Assembly: GCA_009691845.1 (NCBI GenBank)
Contig: SIAJ01000007.1
Span: 46,565 to 110,564, forward strand
DNA: 64,000 bases
DNA from: Gemmataceae bacterium
GTDB taxonomy: Bacteria; Planctomycetota; Planctomycetia; Gemmatales; Gemmataceae
Direction of reading: 5' to 3'
This document shows positions 37,125-45,692 of the stretch, piece after piece. Both the position numbers and the translations under genes were made by a program. The first letter of the stretch is position 1, and every line of letters begins with the position of its first letter. The notes under the pieces were generated by a model. It ran no database searches. It saw only the letters and a program-made list of their open reading frames with translations, and was not told the origin of the DNA.

Positions 37125-39407
37125 TCATTTCGGCGTTTGGTTCTTCTTGTTCGGATCGCGCAATTCCTGCACGGCTTTCTTGAGTTCCGGCGCCAGCCTC
37201 GGGTTGGAACGCGCCGCCGTCTCCATGTGGGCAATGGCTTGCTCCACTGCCCCATCGCGAAGAAGCAAGTTCGCCATTGCGAGGTTTGGTCCCGGGGACT
37301 CACGATCGATGGCGAGCGCTTCGTTGACGCGTTCTCGGGCCTCTTTGAATCGACCCAGATGAATGAGGAAATTCGCGAACTCCGCCAGGGCCTCCGCGCG
37401 ATCCGGTTCGCGGTTGACTTGCCGTTTGAATAGAGCGATCGCTTCCTCGGTTTTTCCTTGCGAGGCCTTGGCGACCGCCAAATCGTAATGGGCTTCCTTG
37501 AAGTCCGGATAAATCTTGATTGCCGCCTCATACGAGGCGACCGCGCCCGCGACCTTGCCCGCAGAACGCTGCAGGTCTCCTTGCATCCACAAAGCGGTAT
37601 GATGGTGCGGCACCTGCCTTGTCACTTCTTGAATGTGTTCGAGCGCCCGAGGGATATTGCCCGCAAACCGCAGAAATTGGGCAGCGCTTTCACGAGTCAT
37701 CCAGTTGTTGGGATCGTTGCGGATCGCATTTTCGTAAACGAGTTCCAGTTTCGTCAGATGATCGGGTTGTAGCTCGCTTTTCAATTCAGCCAAATGGACG
37801 TCTCGGCGCTGGCAATCAGCCGCGTTGCCCATCTGATACATGAACGGAGCGCTATCGTACAAAGGCCGCAAGATCTCTTCCGAATAAAGCTGGCTATACG
37901 CGGTATAAGCGAGTTGTTCCGCGCAGCGATCTTTGCTCAGTGGAGTCGCTTGATTGAGCGGTTTCACCTGTTTCGCGAACGTGTGGAAGATGGAACAGGC
38001 GAGGGCATAGTTGCCCGAAAAATTCAAATGAACGTGCTCGTAGAAATGTTCTTCGCCTGGAATCCCCGCCGGACTGTGCGCGGCCAGATCCGCCTCGGCA
38101 TCGACCAGATGCACATTCGCACGGATTCCCCCAACCAGTCCGCGAATTATTTCGTTGAATTGGTCGTCCGTACGGAATCGCAAAGTGTCCAGATTGCGTG
38201 CCTGCCGGTATTTTTGCAGTGCCTCCGCGTGTTTCCCCAGGCCCAGCAAGCACCGAGCGGTTCGGAAAAGAAGGTCGGCGAACTGTGCGTCGATTGTGGC
38301 CGCCGCTTCGAACCGAAGAATCGCGTCGGAGAGCTTGCCCGCATCCTCCAGTTTAATTCCTTCCCCATAAGCAGTGTCCCATTCGGTAGTCTCCTGCTCG
38401 CTCATCCCAGAACGATGCTGTGAAGCGAATGGAGCACAATTACTGAGATTGACGGGAATGGTGCAAACGAGGACCTGCGCGCCCGCATCGGTTCCGGCCG
38501 CGCAGATTTTATTTAGATTGGAGCGGAAATTCGCGCGGGTCGCTTCCAGGCGCGAATCGTCGGCCGCGACGTGGCTCTTCTGAAACATGGCCATTCCTTG
38601 CCATCGCTTCGGAGCTTCATTCGAACCGATTTCACGCACCATGCCGTCGAGCAACTGACCGATGCGCGTTCGCTTGGCCGATAAATTCATGCGAATGGAC
38701 CGCAGGCTCTTCGTCGGACTGCCGATGACACCCGCGGTGCCAAAGGGCCCGACCACTTCGTTGTTGCCCAGATGAACCACGAACAAATCGGGCTGCTGCT
38801 CGGAGCATTCGTTCGCAATCGAGCGAACCACATGAGAGTTGATCGCGATCATCGCCGTATTGACAATCTCGAAGCGCATGTCCGGATACGCCTCGCGGAG
38901 CAAGACTTCGAGAATTCGCGAAAAACTGTAAGTGGGATCCGGAAAGCCCATTGCTGCGGATTCGCCGAGAACAAATATTCGGTAAGTGCCCGGCGGCTTG
39001 GTTTTCGGCATGGAAATAGGAAGCGGATGTCGAGCCAAACCAGGCGGAAAGAAGCGCCGGCCGAATTCTGGGTTCTCGGTAGCGATCGTCTCGCCCTTGG
39101 GCCCAGTTCGTTCAATGAAAAAAGCGGTTGGATAGCCGAATCCAAAAATGCGCAAGCCGATCTCGATTGTCGTCAACAACAGCAAAGGGACAACCGTCAT
39201 CGCGATCAATCGGTAAAGCCATCGACGCCCTCGGGAGGGGTTTCGAGCTGGTTTCGCGACGGTTCTTGTTGATCGGTCCGGCTGTTTCTGGGACTGGGTT
39301 GGGGCATTGCTGGGCGTTTGCTGAGCGGCCTGTTTGCGCGATTGCTTCGTCGCCTTGGCTGGCTTGGGGTTGCCTCCTTCCTTGGACTTGTCTGGACGCA
39401 ATCGCAT
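37125..39407 (-). CDS. Membrane-anchored SGNH hydrolase-like / TPR protein
   Basis: 760 residues from ATG at 39407, preceded by AGAGG. A 60-residue basic, low-complexity cytoplasmic N-terminus and one membrane helix (about 66–88) lead into an SGNH-like domain. Its block I is FVLGES with Ser150, block III is HLGNNEVVG and block V is HVHLNFSGNYALA. The last 250 residues are TPR repeats (ALWMQGDLQRSAGKVAGAV, AHYDLAVAKASQGKTEEAI). It is the first gene of the operon, 20 bases before the carbamoyltransferase. It might modify or present the carbamoylated envelope product. Confidence 0.88.
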   Translation of the reverse strand: MRLRPDKSKEGGNPKPAKATKQSRKQAAQQTPSNAPTQSQKQPDRSTRTVAKPARNPSRGRRWLYRLIAMTVVPLLLLTTIEIGLRIFGFGYPTAFFIERTGPKGETIATENPEFGRRFFPPGLARHPLPISMPKTKPPGTYRIFVLGESAAMGFPDPTYSFSRILEVLLREAYPDMRFEIVNTAMIAINSHVVRSIANECSEQQPDLFVVHLGNNEVVGPFGTAGVIGSPTKSLRSIRMNLSAKRTRIGQLLDGMVREIGSNEAPKRWQGMAMFQKSHVAADDSRLEATRANFRSNLNKICAAGTDAGAQVLVCTIPVNLSNCAPFASQHRSGMSEQETTEWDTAYGEGIKLEDAGKLSDAILRFEAAATIDAQFADLLFRTARCLLGLGKHAEALQKYRQARNLDTLRFRTDDQFNEIIRGLVGGIRANVHLVDAEADLAAHSPAGIPGEEHFYEHVHLNFSGNYALACSIFHTFAKQVKPLNQATPLSKDRCAEQLAYTAYSQLYSEEILRPLYDSAPFMYQMGNAADCQRRDVHLAELKSELQPDHLTKLELVYENAIRNDPNNWMTRESAAQFLRFAGNIPRALEHIQEVTRQVPHHHTALWMQGDLQRSAGKVAGAVASYEAAIKIYPDFKEAHYDLAVAKASQGKTEEAIALFKRQVNREPDRAEALAEFANFLIHLGRFKEARERVNEALAIDRESPGPNLAMANLLLRDGAVEQAIAHMETAARSNPRLAPELKKAVQELRDPNKKNQTPK

Positions 39408-40059
39408 CGCCTGATTCCTCTGCACCACTAACGTCCAAATTCTTTACGACGTGCAAAAATTCCTGGTGACGGAATCCCGACCCCGGGGCATCTTCGCCGC
39501 GATCATGATTTGCGGCTATGCCGCGCTGCGCAATTGGTTTTCCCAGGCTGTCTTGGGGTCCACGCCGGCTTGCCGGGAACGAATCGCGGTGGCTTGGTCG
39601 CGAGTATGATAGTGCATTTCAGCGAAGTCAGTCAATCCATTTTCAGTGGCTTCAACAAAAGGGGTGAGCAACAAAAGGCGACCTTCTTAGCTCTACAAAT
39701 CAGTCGTCGCGTGCAAGTCGTCCACGGCTTGAAACGTAACGGGCGCACCCTGAACCGCAACTCCCTGAGTTTCCCGCGCTGGTAGTATTCGACCCGGACC
39801 GTAGGCGGACCAGCCGTCAGTTTTCCAGCACCTTCTTACCATCGAGAAAGAGGCAGGCCCCGTCGTCGGATCCCATTTCGATTTCGTACTCTCCGGGCGG
39901 TGGAAAGTTTGGCTACAGCGGCATGAATTGGTTTCAACGATGAAGGTGGCGCGGGCCCGAGTCGTGCTGGCACCATTTTCTCTTTTTTTGCGAACGAGAG
40001 TCCCCTTCGTTCGCGATTTGCTTCCGCTCCAAGCGCCGCTCCACTACAAAAGACCTGCC
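39408..40059. other. Intergenic region with a gene fragment
   Basis: About 650 bases between the divergent SGNH/TPR operon and larB. It contains a PA14-like coding fragment (listed separately) and otherwise no convincing gene. Promoters for both flanking units should lie here; no clear boxes were identified. Confidence 0.5.
39817..39912 (-). pseudogene. PA14-like domain fragment
   Basis: A 31-codon open segment bounded by stops reads FPPPGEYEIEMGSDDGACLF, then LDGKKVLEN. This is the G-x-Y-x-F/I-x-x-x-S-D-D-G-x-x-L-x-x-D-G core of a PA14 carbohydrate-binding domain. There is no start codon with a ribosome-binding site and no further domain sequence around it, so it looks like a relic of a larger secreted protein. 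The match is short and could be fortuitous. Confidence 0.4.
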
Positions 40060-40824
40060 ATGACCAGCGACGACTTGCGCCAACTCCTGGAAAACGTCAG
40101 TACCGGACGAACCGACATCGAGTCGGCTCTCGCCCGCCTTGGCACGTCGAGCGTGGCCGATTTGGGATATGCTCAGGTTGACCTCGATCGCCGGGCCCGT
40201 TGCGGTTTTCCCGAAGTGATTTTTTGCGAGGGCAAGACGCCCGAATGGATTGAAGGCGTGGCCCTGCGACTCATCGAGGCGAAACAGGATTGCCTGGGTA
40301 CGCGGGTCAATGCGGAGCAGGCGGCCTTTCTTGCAAAGAGTTTGCCGCTTGCCCAGCAAGATCGGCTGGCCCGCACGTTTTGGCTACCGACTCCGGGCGA
40401 ACGACCAGCCGTGAAAGGAAAGGTTCTCGTCATCACGGCCGGTACGGGAGATTTGCCTGTCGCTCAAGAAGCGGTCGTAACGGCACGAGCGATCGGCACC
40501 CATGTTGAGTTAGTCGCGGATGTCGGCGTTGCGGGAATCCATCGGATCTTGCGTCAAAAGGAGCGAATTGCGGCGGCCGACGCGATCGTGGTCGCTGCAG
40601 GAATGGACGGAGCGTTGCCGAGCGTCGTTGGTGGGCTGGTCGATTGCCCGGTGATCGCGGTGCCCACGAGCATTGGTTACGGGGCGGCCTTCTCCGGAGT
40701 GGCCCCTCTTCTGACGATGCTGAACGCCTGCTCCGCGAATGTGACCGTCGTGAACATCGATGCCGGGTTCAAGGCGGGCTATGTGGCGGCGTTGATTGCA
40801 CGACGAGCGGCTGTGCGCTCATAG
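40060..40824 (+). CDS. larB: Nickel-pincer cofactor synthase LarB (carboxylase/hydrolase)
   Basis: 254 residues from MTSDDLRQLLENVSTG; the upstream extension is non-coding. LarB carboxylates nicotinic acid adenine dinucleotide, the first step in building the nickel-pincer nucleotide of lactate racemase and related enzymes. Visible family segments are FPEVIFCEGKTPEWI, VLVITAGTGDLPVAQEA, ADAIVVAAGMDGALPSVVGG and the PurE-like C-terminal PTSIGYGAAFSGVAPLLTML. No larC or larE is adjacent. The stop codon TAG is the end of a palindromic repeat. Confidence 0.92.
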   Translation: MTSDDLRQLLENVSTGRTDIESALARLGTSSVADLGYAQVDLDRRARCGFPEVIFCEGKTPEWIEGVALRLIEAKQDCLGTRVNAEQAAFLAKSLPLAQQDRLARTFWLPTPGERPAVKGKVLVITAGTGDLPVAQEAVVTARAIGTHVELVADVGVAGIHRILRQKERIAAADAIVVAAGMDGALPSVVGGLVDCPVIAVPTSIGYGAAFSGVAPLLTMLNACSANVTVVNIDAGFKAGYVAALIARRAAVRS

Positions 40825-40913
40825 TCGGGACACTTCGTGTGCCGATTGTTTTCGTTCAGAGTTTTCTCCCCACGCGAAACGCGATCTGTCCGCACACGGA
40901 GTGTGCGGACTAC
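40822..40913. repeat. Palindromic repeat (TAGTCCGCACAC family), copy C
   Basis: Two inverted half-elements (TAGTCGGGACACTTCGTGTG and CGCACACGGAGTGTGCGGAC) separated by about 37 bases of unrelated sequence. The left TAG is the larB stop codon; the right end is one base from the ATG of the HD-domain gene. Confidence 0.8.
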
Positions 40914-40914
40914 G

Positions 40915-41946
40915 ATGAATCTCATGTCCACGGCCAAATCCGTTATCGTCCGTTTGAGCGACCTCAAAAAAGGGGAGCGAGGGACTTTCTTCGTTCAACT
41001 GGCCGACAAAGCCAAAGGGGCCACGCACAAGGGCAATCCGTTTTTTGCCTGCAAGTTCCGTGATTTGCGCCGAACGGCCACGTACATGGTTTGGGGTGAC
41101 GGGCCGCACTACGCGACCTGCGCGACCGACTGGCAGCCGGGCCAATTCTTCAAAATGCATGCGGCCTTCAACGAGCACGAGAAGTACGGTGGGCAACTCG
41201 AGGTGCTGAAGATTCGCCCGACCGAGGATCGCGATGCGGTCGACGGATTTGATCCCAAGGAACTGGTCGAGCAGGCACGTCGAGAACCGGACGAGGTGCT
41301 GAAAGACCTGCGTGCCTTCATCGAAGCGACCATCGGCGACGAGCCGTTGAAGAAATTGACGCTGGGGATTCTCGAAGTCCATGCTGAGAAGTTGAAGCCG
41401 TTACCTGCCAGCGATCGGCGATTCTACCCCTATCCTGGCGGCTGGCTGGAGCATGTTGAATCTGTGTCCAGGAACGCGGTTTGGCTCGCCCAGCAATATC
41501 GCGACCGATTCCTCAAGTTGAAGCCGCCGATCAACGTGGACCTGGTGGCCTCGGGCGCGGTGCTGCACGATATTGGCCGAGTTCTGGAATTCGCGCCGTC
41601 GACAACACTTCTCGAACCTGTGGAATACAGCATTGATGGGCGGTTGTTCGGGCATCTCTTTCTCGGACGAGACCTGGTTCGCGATGCGGCCAAAGCACAA
41701 GGCGATGTGAACCCGGAACTACTGCGGTTGCTTGAGCACATCATCATCACGCATTTACGCCATCCGGAGTGGGGTTCACCGAAGTTGCCGATGATCCCGG
41801 AGGTTTTGATCCTGCATCATGCGGATGATCTCGATGCCAAGATGGAAATGTACACGCGCTGTCTGATCCGCGATGCAAGTGACGGGCCATTCACGGAACG
41901 AGATCCGATGCTGGGGCAGACGTTGTTGAAGAGACGCGAAGTGTAG
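40915..41946 (+). CDS. HD-domain phosphohydrolase (YhaM-like exoribonuclease)
   Basis: 343 residues from MNLMSTAKSVIVRLSDL; MSTAKSV three codons later is equally possible. An N-terminal OB-fold-like nucleic-acid-binding segment (VIVRLSDLKKGERGTFFVQL, GQFFKMHAAF) precedes an HD domain with metal ligands in YPGGWLEHVESV, SGAVLHDIGRVLEF and LLEHIIITHLRHPEWGS and the conserved PEVLILHHADDLDAKM. This is the layout of YhaM/Cbf1-type 3'-5' exoribonucleases. The repeat immediately upstream leaves no space for a standard ribosome-binding site, so translation may depend on coupling or on the repeat. Confidence 0.85.
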   Translation: MNLMSTAKSVIVRLSDLKKGERGTFFVQLADKAKGATHKGNPFFACKFRDLRRTATYMVWGDGPHYATCATDWQPGQFFKMHAAFNEHEKYGGQLEVLKIRPTEDRDAVDGFDPKELVEQARREPDEVLKDLRAFIEATIGDEPLKKLTLGILEVHAEKLKPLPASDRRFYPYPGGWLEHVESVSRNAVWLAQQYRDRFLKLKPPINVDLVASGAVLHDIGRVLEFAPSTTLLEPVEYSIDGRLFGHLFLGRDLVRDAAKAQGDVNPELLRLLEHIIITHLRHPEWGSPKLPMIPEVLILHHADDLDAKMEMYTRCLIRDASDGPFTERDPMLGQTLLKRREV

Positions 41947-41952
41947 ATCTTT

Positions 41953-41984
41953 CTCCCCCCCTCCCAGAACCGGAGAGGGGGAGC
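41953..41984. terminator. Hairpin between HD-domain gene and mch
   Basis: CTCCCCCC … GGGGGAG inverted repeat with internal CTCC/GGAG pairing, located seven bases after the HD-domain gene stop. GC-rich hairpin without a T-tract. It may attenuate transcription between the two genes. Confidence 0.45.
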
Positions 41985-42003
41985 AAACATAGAAGGCAGA
42001 CCA

Positions 42004-42933
42004 ATGACTCTCAACGAATCTGCGATGAAGTGTGCCGACCTCCTGGCCGCGAACGCGAGTGCCTGGCGGTGCGGCGTGTCCAATGTTGGCGGGGCTCGCG
42101 TTATCGACTGCGGTGGAGCGGTGACGGGAGGATTGCAGGCAGGCTTGCAAATGGCACGCATTTGCACGGCGGGGCTCGCCGAAGTTTGTCTGACCTCTGG
42201 CGAACTGGGCCCGGAGATTCAGGTGGCGTCTGATGATCCGATTCGGGCCTGTCTGGCTTCCCAGTACGCGGGCTGGCAGATCAAGGCCCCTGGTTTCTTC
42301 GTGATGGGCTCCGGGCCGATGCGGGCAGCCTCCGGTCGAGAGGCAATCTTCGACCATATCCCCGGCCGCGAGCAACCTCCGTGTGCCGTGGGTGTTTTGG
42401 AAACCCGCAAGCACCCGACGGAAGAAGTCATTGCCTATCTCGTTTCGCAACTTCCTACCACGGCCGAAAGTCTGACCCTGGCGGTGGCCCCGGCTTCGAG
42501 CATGGCAGGAACGATTCAGGTCGTGGCCCGGAGCTTGGAAACCGCCTTGCACAAGCTGCATGAATTGAAGTTCGATTTGCGGCAGGTGCTGTCGGGCATT
42601 GGCGTGGCACCCCTGGCACCGGTCGCGGCCGAGGAAGGCAAGGCAATCGGCTGGACCAACGATGCCATTCTGTACGGAGGCCGTGTGGTTCTGTGGGTCC
42701 GAGCGGACGACGAAATCCTCGACCAGATCGGGCCAAAAGTTCCTTCGAGTGCTTCGAGCGACTACGGAGCGCCGTTTGGCGAGATCTTCAAACGCTACAA
42801 CGGCGACTTTTACAAGATCGACCCGCTGTTGTTTTCGCCGGCCGAGATCGAGTTTCGCAATCTTAAGACCGGACGGGTGCATCACTTCGGGAAAGCCAAC
42901 TTCGACCTGTTGCGAAGGTCGTTTGTGGGATAA
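42004..42933 (+). CDS. mch: Methenyl-tetrahydromethanopterin cyclohydrolase
   Basis: 309 residues. The sequence matches Mch along its length: MTLNESAMKCADLLAAN at the start, GSGPMRAASGREAIFDHI, TNDAILYGGRVVLWVRAD and SSDYGAPFGEIFKRYNGDFY. The enzyme interconverts methenyl- and formyl-H4MPT in C1 transfer. Planctomycetes are among the bacteria with H4MPT-linked C1 genes, often for formaldehyde detoxification. GAAGGCAGA precedes the ATG. Confidence 0.95.
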   Translation: MTLNESAMKCADLLAANASAWRCGVSNVGGARVIDCGGAVTGGLQAGLQMARICTAGLAEVCLTSGELGPEIQVASDDPIRACLASQYAGWQIKAPGFFVMGSGPMRAASGREAIFDHIPGREQPPCAVGVLETRKHPTEEVIAYLVSQLPTTAESLTLAVAPASSMAGTIQVVARSLETALHKLHELKFDLRQVLSGIGVAPLAPVAAEEGKAIGWTNDAILYGGRVVLWVRADDEILDQIGPKVPSSASSDYGAPFGEIFKRYNGDFYKIDPLLFSPAEIEFRNLKTGRVHHFGKANFDLLRRSFVG

Positions 42934-42971
42934 CATCTATAGGAAACTCTACCGCCTGTAGCGAGCCCCAT

Positions 42972-43766
42972 ATGCCTGACATGATCCGTCCAGCCGTTAC
43001 CCACGGTGCGGACACGATTTCCCTCGGCGATTTCCTGGCTGCCATGAAGCGCTCGCGCCGGCTCCGGCCAATGTTGCTGGACGCGTTCGTCGAGAATTAT
43101 CTCGTGAACCGCGCTCGCCGTGCAGGTCTGTCGGTTAACGAGCAGGAGTTGCAGCAGGCGGCCGACAACTTCCGTCTCAAGAACGGCATGGCCAGCACCG
43201 AGCAAACCCAGCAGTGGTTCCAGCGTGAAGCGATCACCTCGGAAGATTTCGCGGCCGGACTGGAGCGCGACTTGATTGTCGAGAAACTGCGTCGGACGAT
43301 TGCCGACCCGAAACTCGACGAAGTGTTCAACGCGAACACGGCCCGCTTTGCACGGGTGCGTCTCAAGCGCATCCTGGTTGCGACCGAGGCGGATGCCGTT
43401 GGCGTTCTCGAAGCTCTTAACAATGGTAGCTCGACCTTCGAGGAGCAGGCCAAGTTGAAATCACTCGACCTGATCACCAAGAACGCGGGGGGCGAAGCGG
43501 GGATTGTCCGCCGTCTGGATCTCGCCGGTCAACTCGGCGAAATCGTCTTCGGCGCGGAGGCCGGCAAGCTGATCGGCCCAGTCCAGGCTGGCCAGGGCTT
43601 CCTGGTGTTCCGAGTGGAAGAGTTTCTGCCAGCCGTTCAAGACGACACGATCAAAGCCGGCCTACGCAAGGAAATATTCGACGCTTGGCTGCGCAACGAA
43701 CTGAGTCGCGATCCGATCCAGTTCCCGCTGCTACAGGCTCTCGCGGCTGGGCAGACGAAGCCTTGA
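42972..43766 (+). CDS. Parvulin-like peptidyl-prolyl isomerase
   Basis: 264 residues with a SurA/PrsA-like N-terminal helical chaperone region (DFLAAMKRSRRLRPMLLDAF, VNEQELQQAADNFR) and a C-terminal rotamase-like domain (RVRLKRILVATEADAVGVLE … GGEAGIVRRLDLAGQLGEIV … IGPVQAGQGFLVFRVEEF). No signal peptide or membrane anchor is seen, unlike periplasmic SurA. It may work in the cytoplasm on a secreted or modified client. It lies 38 bases after mch, so possibly co-transcribed. Confidence 0.8.
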   Translation: MPDMIRPAVTHGADTISLGDFLAAMKRSRRLRPMLLDAFVENYLVNRARRAGLSVNEQELQQAADNFRLKNGMASTEQTQQWFQREAITSEDFAAGLERDLIVEKLRRTIADPKLDEVFNANTARFARVRLKRILVATEADAVGVLEALNNGSSTFEEQAKLKSLDLITKNAGGEAGIVRRLDLAGQLGEIVFGAEAGKLIGPVQAGQGFLVFRVEEFLPAVQDDTIKAGLRKEIFDAWLRNELSRDPIQFPLLQALAAGQTKP

Positions 43767-43770
43767 GCCT

Positions 43771-44364
43771 TCAGGTTTGCACGATTCGCTTGAGTACGCC
43801 GAGAATCTTGCCAAGATTGTCGATGAAGTAAAGTTGGCGATCTAGGGTTAGTTCGGTTGCGACGTGCCGCATGAATTGCCAGTCCGTGCCGGTCGTGCTG
43901 ACCCCGTAAATCGTGGTGGGCCGACCGGCATTCTCATTGAGCATCTGGGCGACCACCATCGACGCAATGCACTGCCACAATCCCGATCGAACGTTGTCGT
44001 TCTTGGCCTCGGTGATGGCGAGAATAGGCGCGGTCACGACAAACTGCATCGTTTCACGGGTGAGAAAAAAATCGCAAACGCCATTCAGTCCCCTGGACGC
44101 ATCGGCGTTGAGTTCGACCCCCGAGAACAGGCCGAAAGAGCGATTCAACAGCTTATGAAGTTCCAGCAAAACCGGGGCAATCAAGAATTCCGAACGGGCT
44201 TTCTCCGTGTCGATCGCGCGAGCAAGACCGGCGTTCTGCATGATGTCCGCTTGGAACTCCGGTCGAACGGGCAATGGGCTGGCGGAAGTGAACAGATCGG
44301 CATCACGAAGCGTGAGGCCGAGACTCCGCGACACAACGGGGAACGTGAATTCTTGAAAGGACAT
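43771..44364 (-). CDS. PD-(D/E)XK nuclease-like protein, promoter separated by IS
   Basis: 197 residues from ATG at 44362–44364. Central segments GVCDFFLTRE and APILAITEAKNDN fit a PD-(D/E)XK nuclease core (D, then E-x-K), followed by GLWQCIASMVVAQMLNENAG. Proteins of this size with EAK motifs are widespread in cyanobacteria and planctomycetes and uncharacterised. An IS4-family element is inserted immediately upstream of the ATG; the 9-base target duplication contains the first three codons. The coding sequence is complete, but the native upstream region is now on the other side of the IS, so expression is probably lost or IS-driven. Confidence 0.65.
   Translation of the reverse strand: MSFQEFTFPVVSRSLGLTLRDADLFTSASPLPVRPEFQADIMQNAGLARAIDTEKARSEFLIAPVLLELHKLLNRSFGLFSGVELNADASRGLNGVCDFFLTRETMQFVVTAPILAITEAKNDNVRSGLWQCIASMVVAQMLNENAGRPTTIYGVSTTGTDWQFMRHVATELTLDRQLYFIDNLGKILGVLKRIVQT
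44356..44364. repeat. IS target-site duplication, left
   Basis: AAAGGACAT, repeated exactly at 45693–45701 on the other side of the element. It contains the complement of the start codon and next two codons of the PD-(D/E)XK-like gene. Confidence 0.9.
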
Positions 44365-45692
44365 CACTACTGTCCGGTTAACGCTTTGTGTTTTTGACGC
44401 AACATACTCTGTAACAATGATCTAGGTGCGGTCGTGCCTGTTTTCGATTTCAATTCAGTCGTAGATTCGAGCCATTCTTTCCGCCTCAGCACTCGGCGAG
44501 GGATGGCACATGAACTCCGGCCGAACCGTCTTCGCACAGCTCTTCGACTTCTTGCCCAAGCACGAATTCAACCAGTGCGTCCATCGCTATCGAGGCCATC
44601 GACGACTGCGGAAGTTTTCTTGCCTCGACCAGTTTCTCTGCATGGCGTTCGCTCAACTCACCTACCGCGACAGTTTGCGCGATATCGAAACTTGTTTGCG
44701 GGCCATGTCCGGCAATCTGTATCACGCTGGCTTTCGCGGAAAGGTTTCACGCAGTACCTTGGCCGACGCCAACGAGAGACGCGACTGGCGCATCTACAGC
44801 GACTTCGCTCACGTCCTCATCGCCCACGCCCGGAAGCTCTATGCCCACGATGCCTTCGCCGTCGATCGGAATCAGCCAGCCTACGCGTTCGATTCGACGA
44901 CCATCGATCTGTGTCTTTCGCTCTTTCCCTGGGCCAAGTTTCGCAAACGCAAGGGGGCCGTCAAACTTCACACCTTGATCGATCTGCACGGCAATATCCC
45001 GTGTTTTATCCACATCACGCACGGCAAAACCAACGATGTCAAAGTCCTCGACGAGTTGGTGCCCGAACCCGCCGCCTTCTACATGATGGATCGCGGCTAC
45101 GTCGATTTTCGCCGCTTGTACCGCTTCACCGAGAGCTTGGCGTTCTTTGTCATTCGCGCCAAACGCAATCTGGATTAGTCACGCCGCACACGCCGTCGTG
45201 TCGACAAGAGCACGGGCCTGCGCAGCGATCAAACGATTGTGCTGCAAGGTCTGAAGACCTCGCTTCAGTATCCGGCACCGCTACGTCGGATCAGCTACCA
45301 TGATGCCGACACCGACAAGCGGTTCGTTTTTCTGACCAACAATTTCAACCTGCCGGCCATCACGATCCCGCAACTTTACAAATGCCGCTGGCAGGTGGAA
45401 TTGTTCTTCAAGTGGATCAAGCAACACTTGCGAATCAAAGGGTTCTACGGCAACTCGCCCAACGCCGTCCGAACTCAGGTGTGTATCTCGATCAGCGTGT
45501 ATGTCCTCGTGGCGATCCTGAAGAAGGAACTCAAGCTGGAGCGCAGCTTGAGCGAAATCTTGCAAATTCTGAGCATCACGCTTTTCGAGAAAAGCCCGCT
45601 TTTTACCGTGTTAAACGCACTCGGCGAGCCAGAAGAAAAAACGCCGAGTCATAAGCAGTTGAATCTGTTCGACTTATAACCGGACAGTAGTG
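44365..45692 (+). mobile_element. IS4-family insertion sequence, 1328 bp
   Basis: A complete element bounded by 16-base perfect terminal inverted repeats (CACTACTGTCCGGTTA at 44365–44380 and its complement at 45677–45692) and by 9-base target duplications. It encodes one DDE transposase whose frame carries an amber stop. Size, ends and duplication length fit the IS4 family. The intact ends and duplication indicate a recent insertion. It cannot transpose alone unless the stop is suppressed, but could be mobilised by a related transposase. Confidence 0.93.
44510..45679 (+). pseudogene. IS4-family transposase with in-frame TAG
   Basis: A 389-codon frame broken only by TAG at 45176–45178, after FVIRAKRNLD. 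Both sides match IS4 transposases: N-terminal MNSGRTVFAQLFDFLPKHEF, DDE residues in AFDSTTIDLCLSLFPW (first D) and MMDRGYVDF (second D), and, after the stop, the Y-R-E-K-type signature YKCRWQVELFFKWIKQHLRI (E). No frameshift is needed, so a single base change created the stop. Programmed readthrough is possible in principle but there is no evidence for it. Confidence 0.93.

Noticed and set aside
39510..39785. A 91-codon ORF upstream of larB
   Set aside because: No homology or start signal seen; composition irregular for a gene.
17840..40913. CRISPR array made of the palindromic repeats
   Set aside because: Copies are single, kilobases apart, diverged and lack regular spacers or cas genes.
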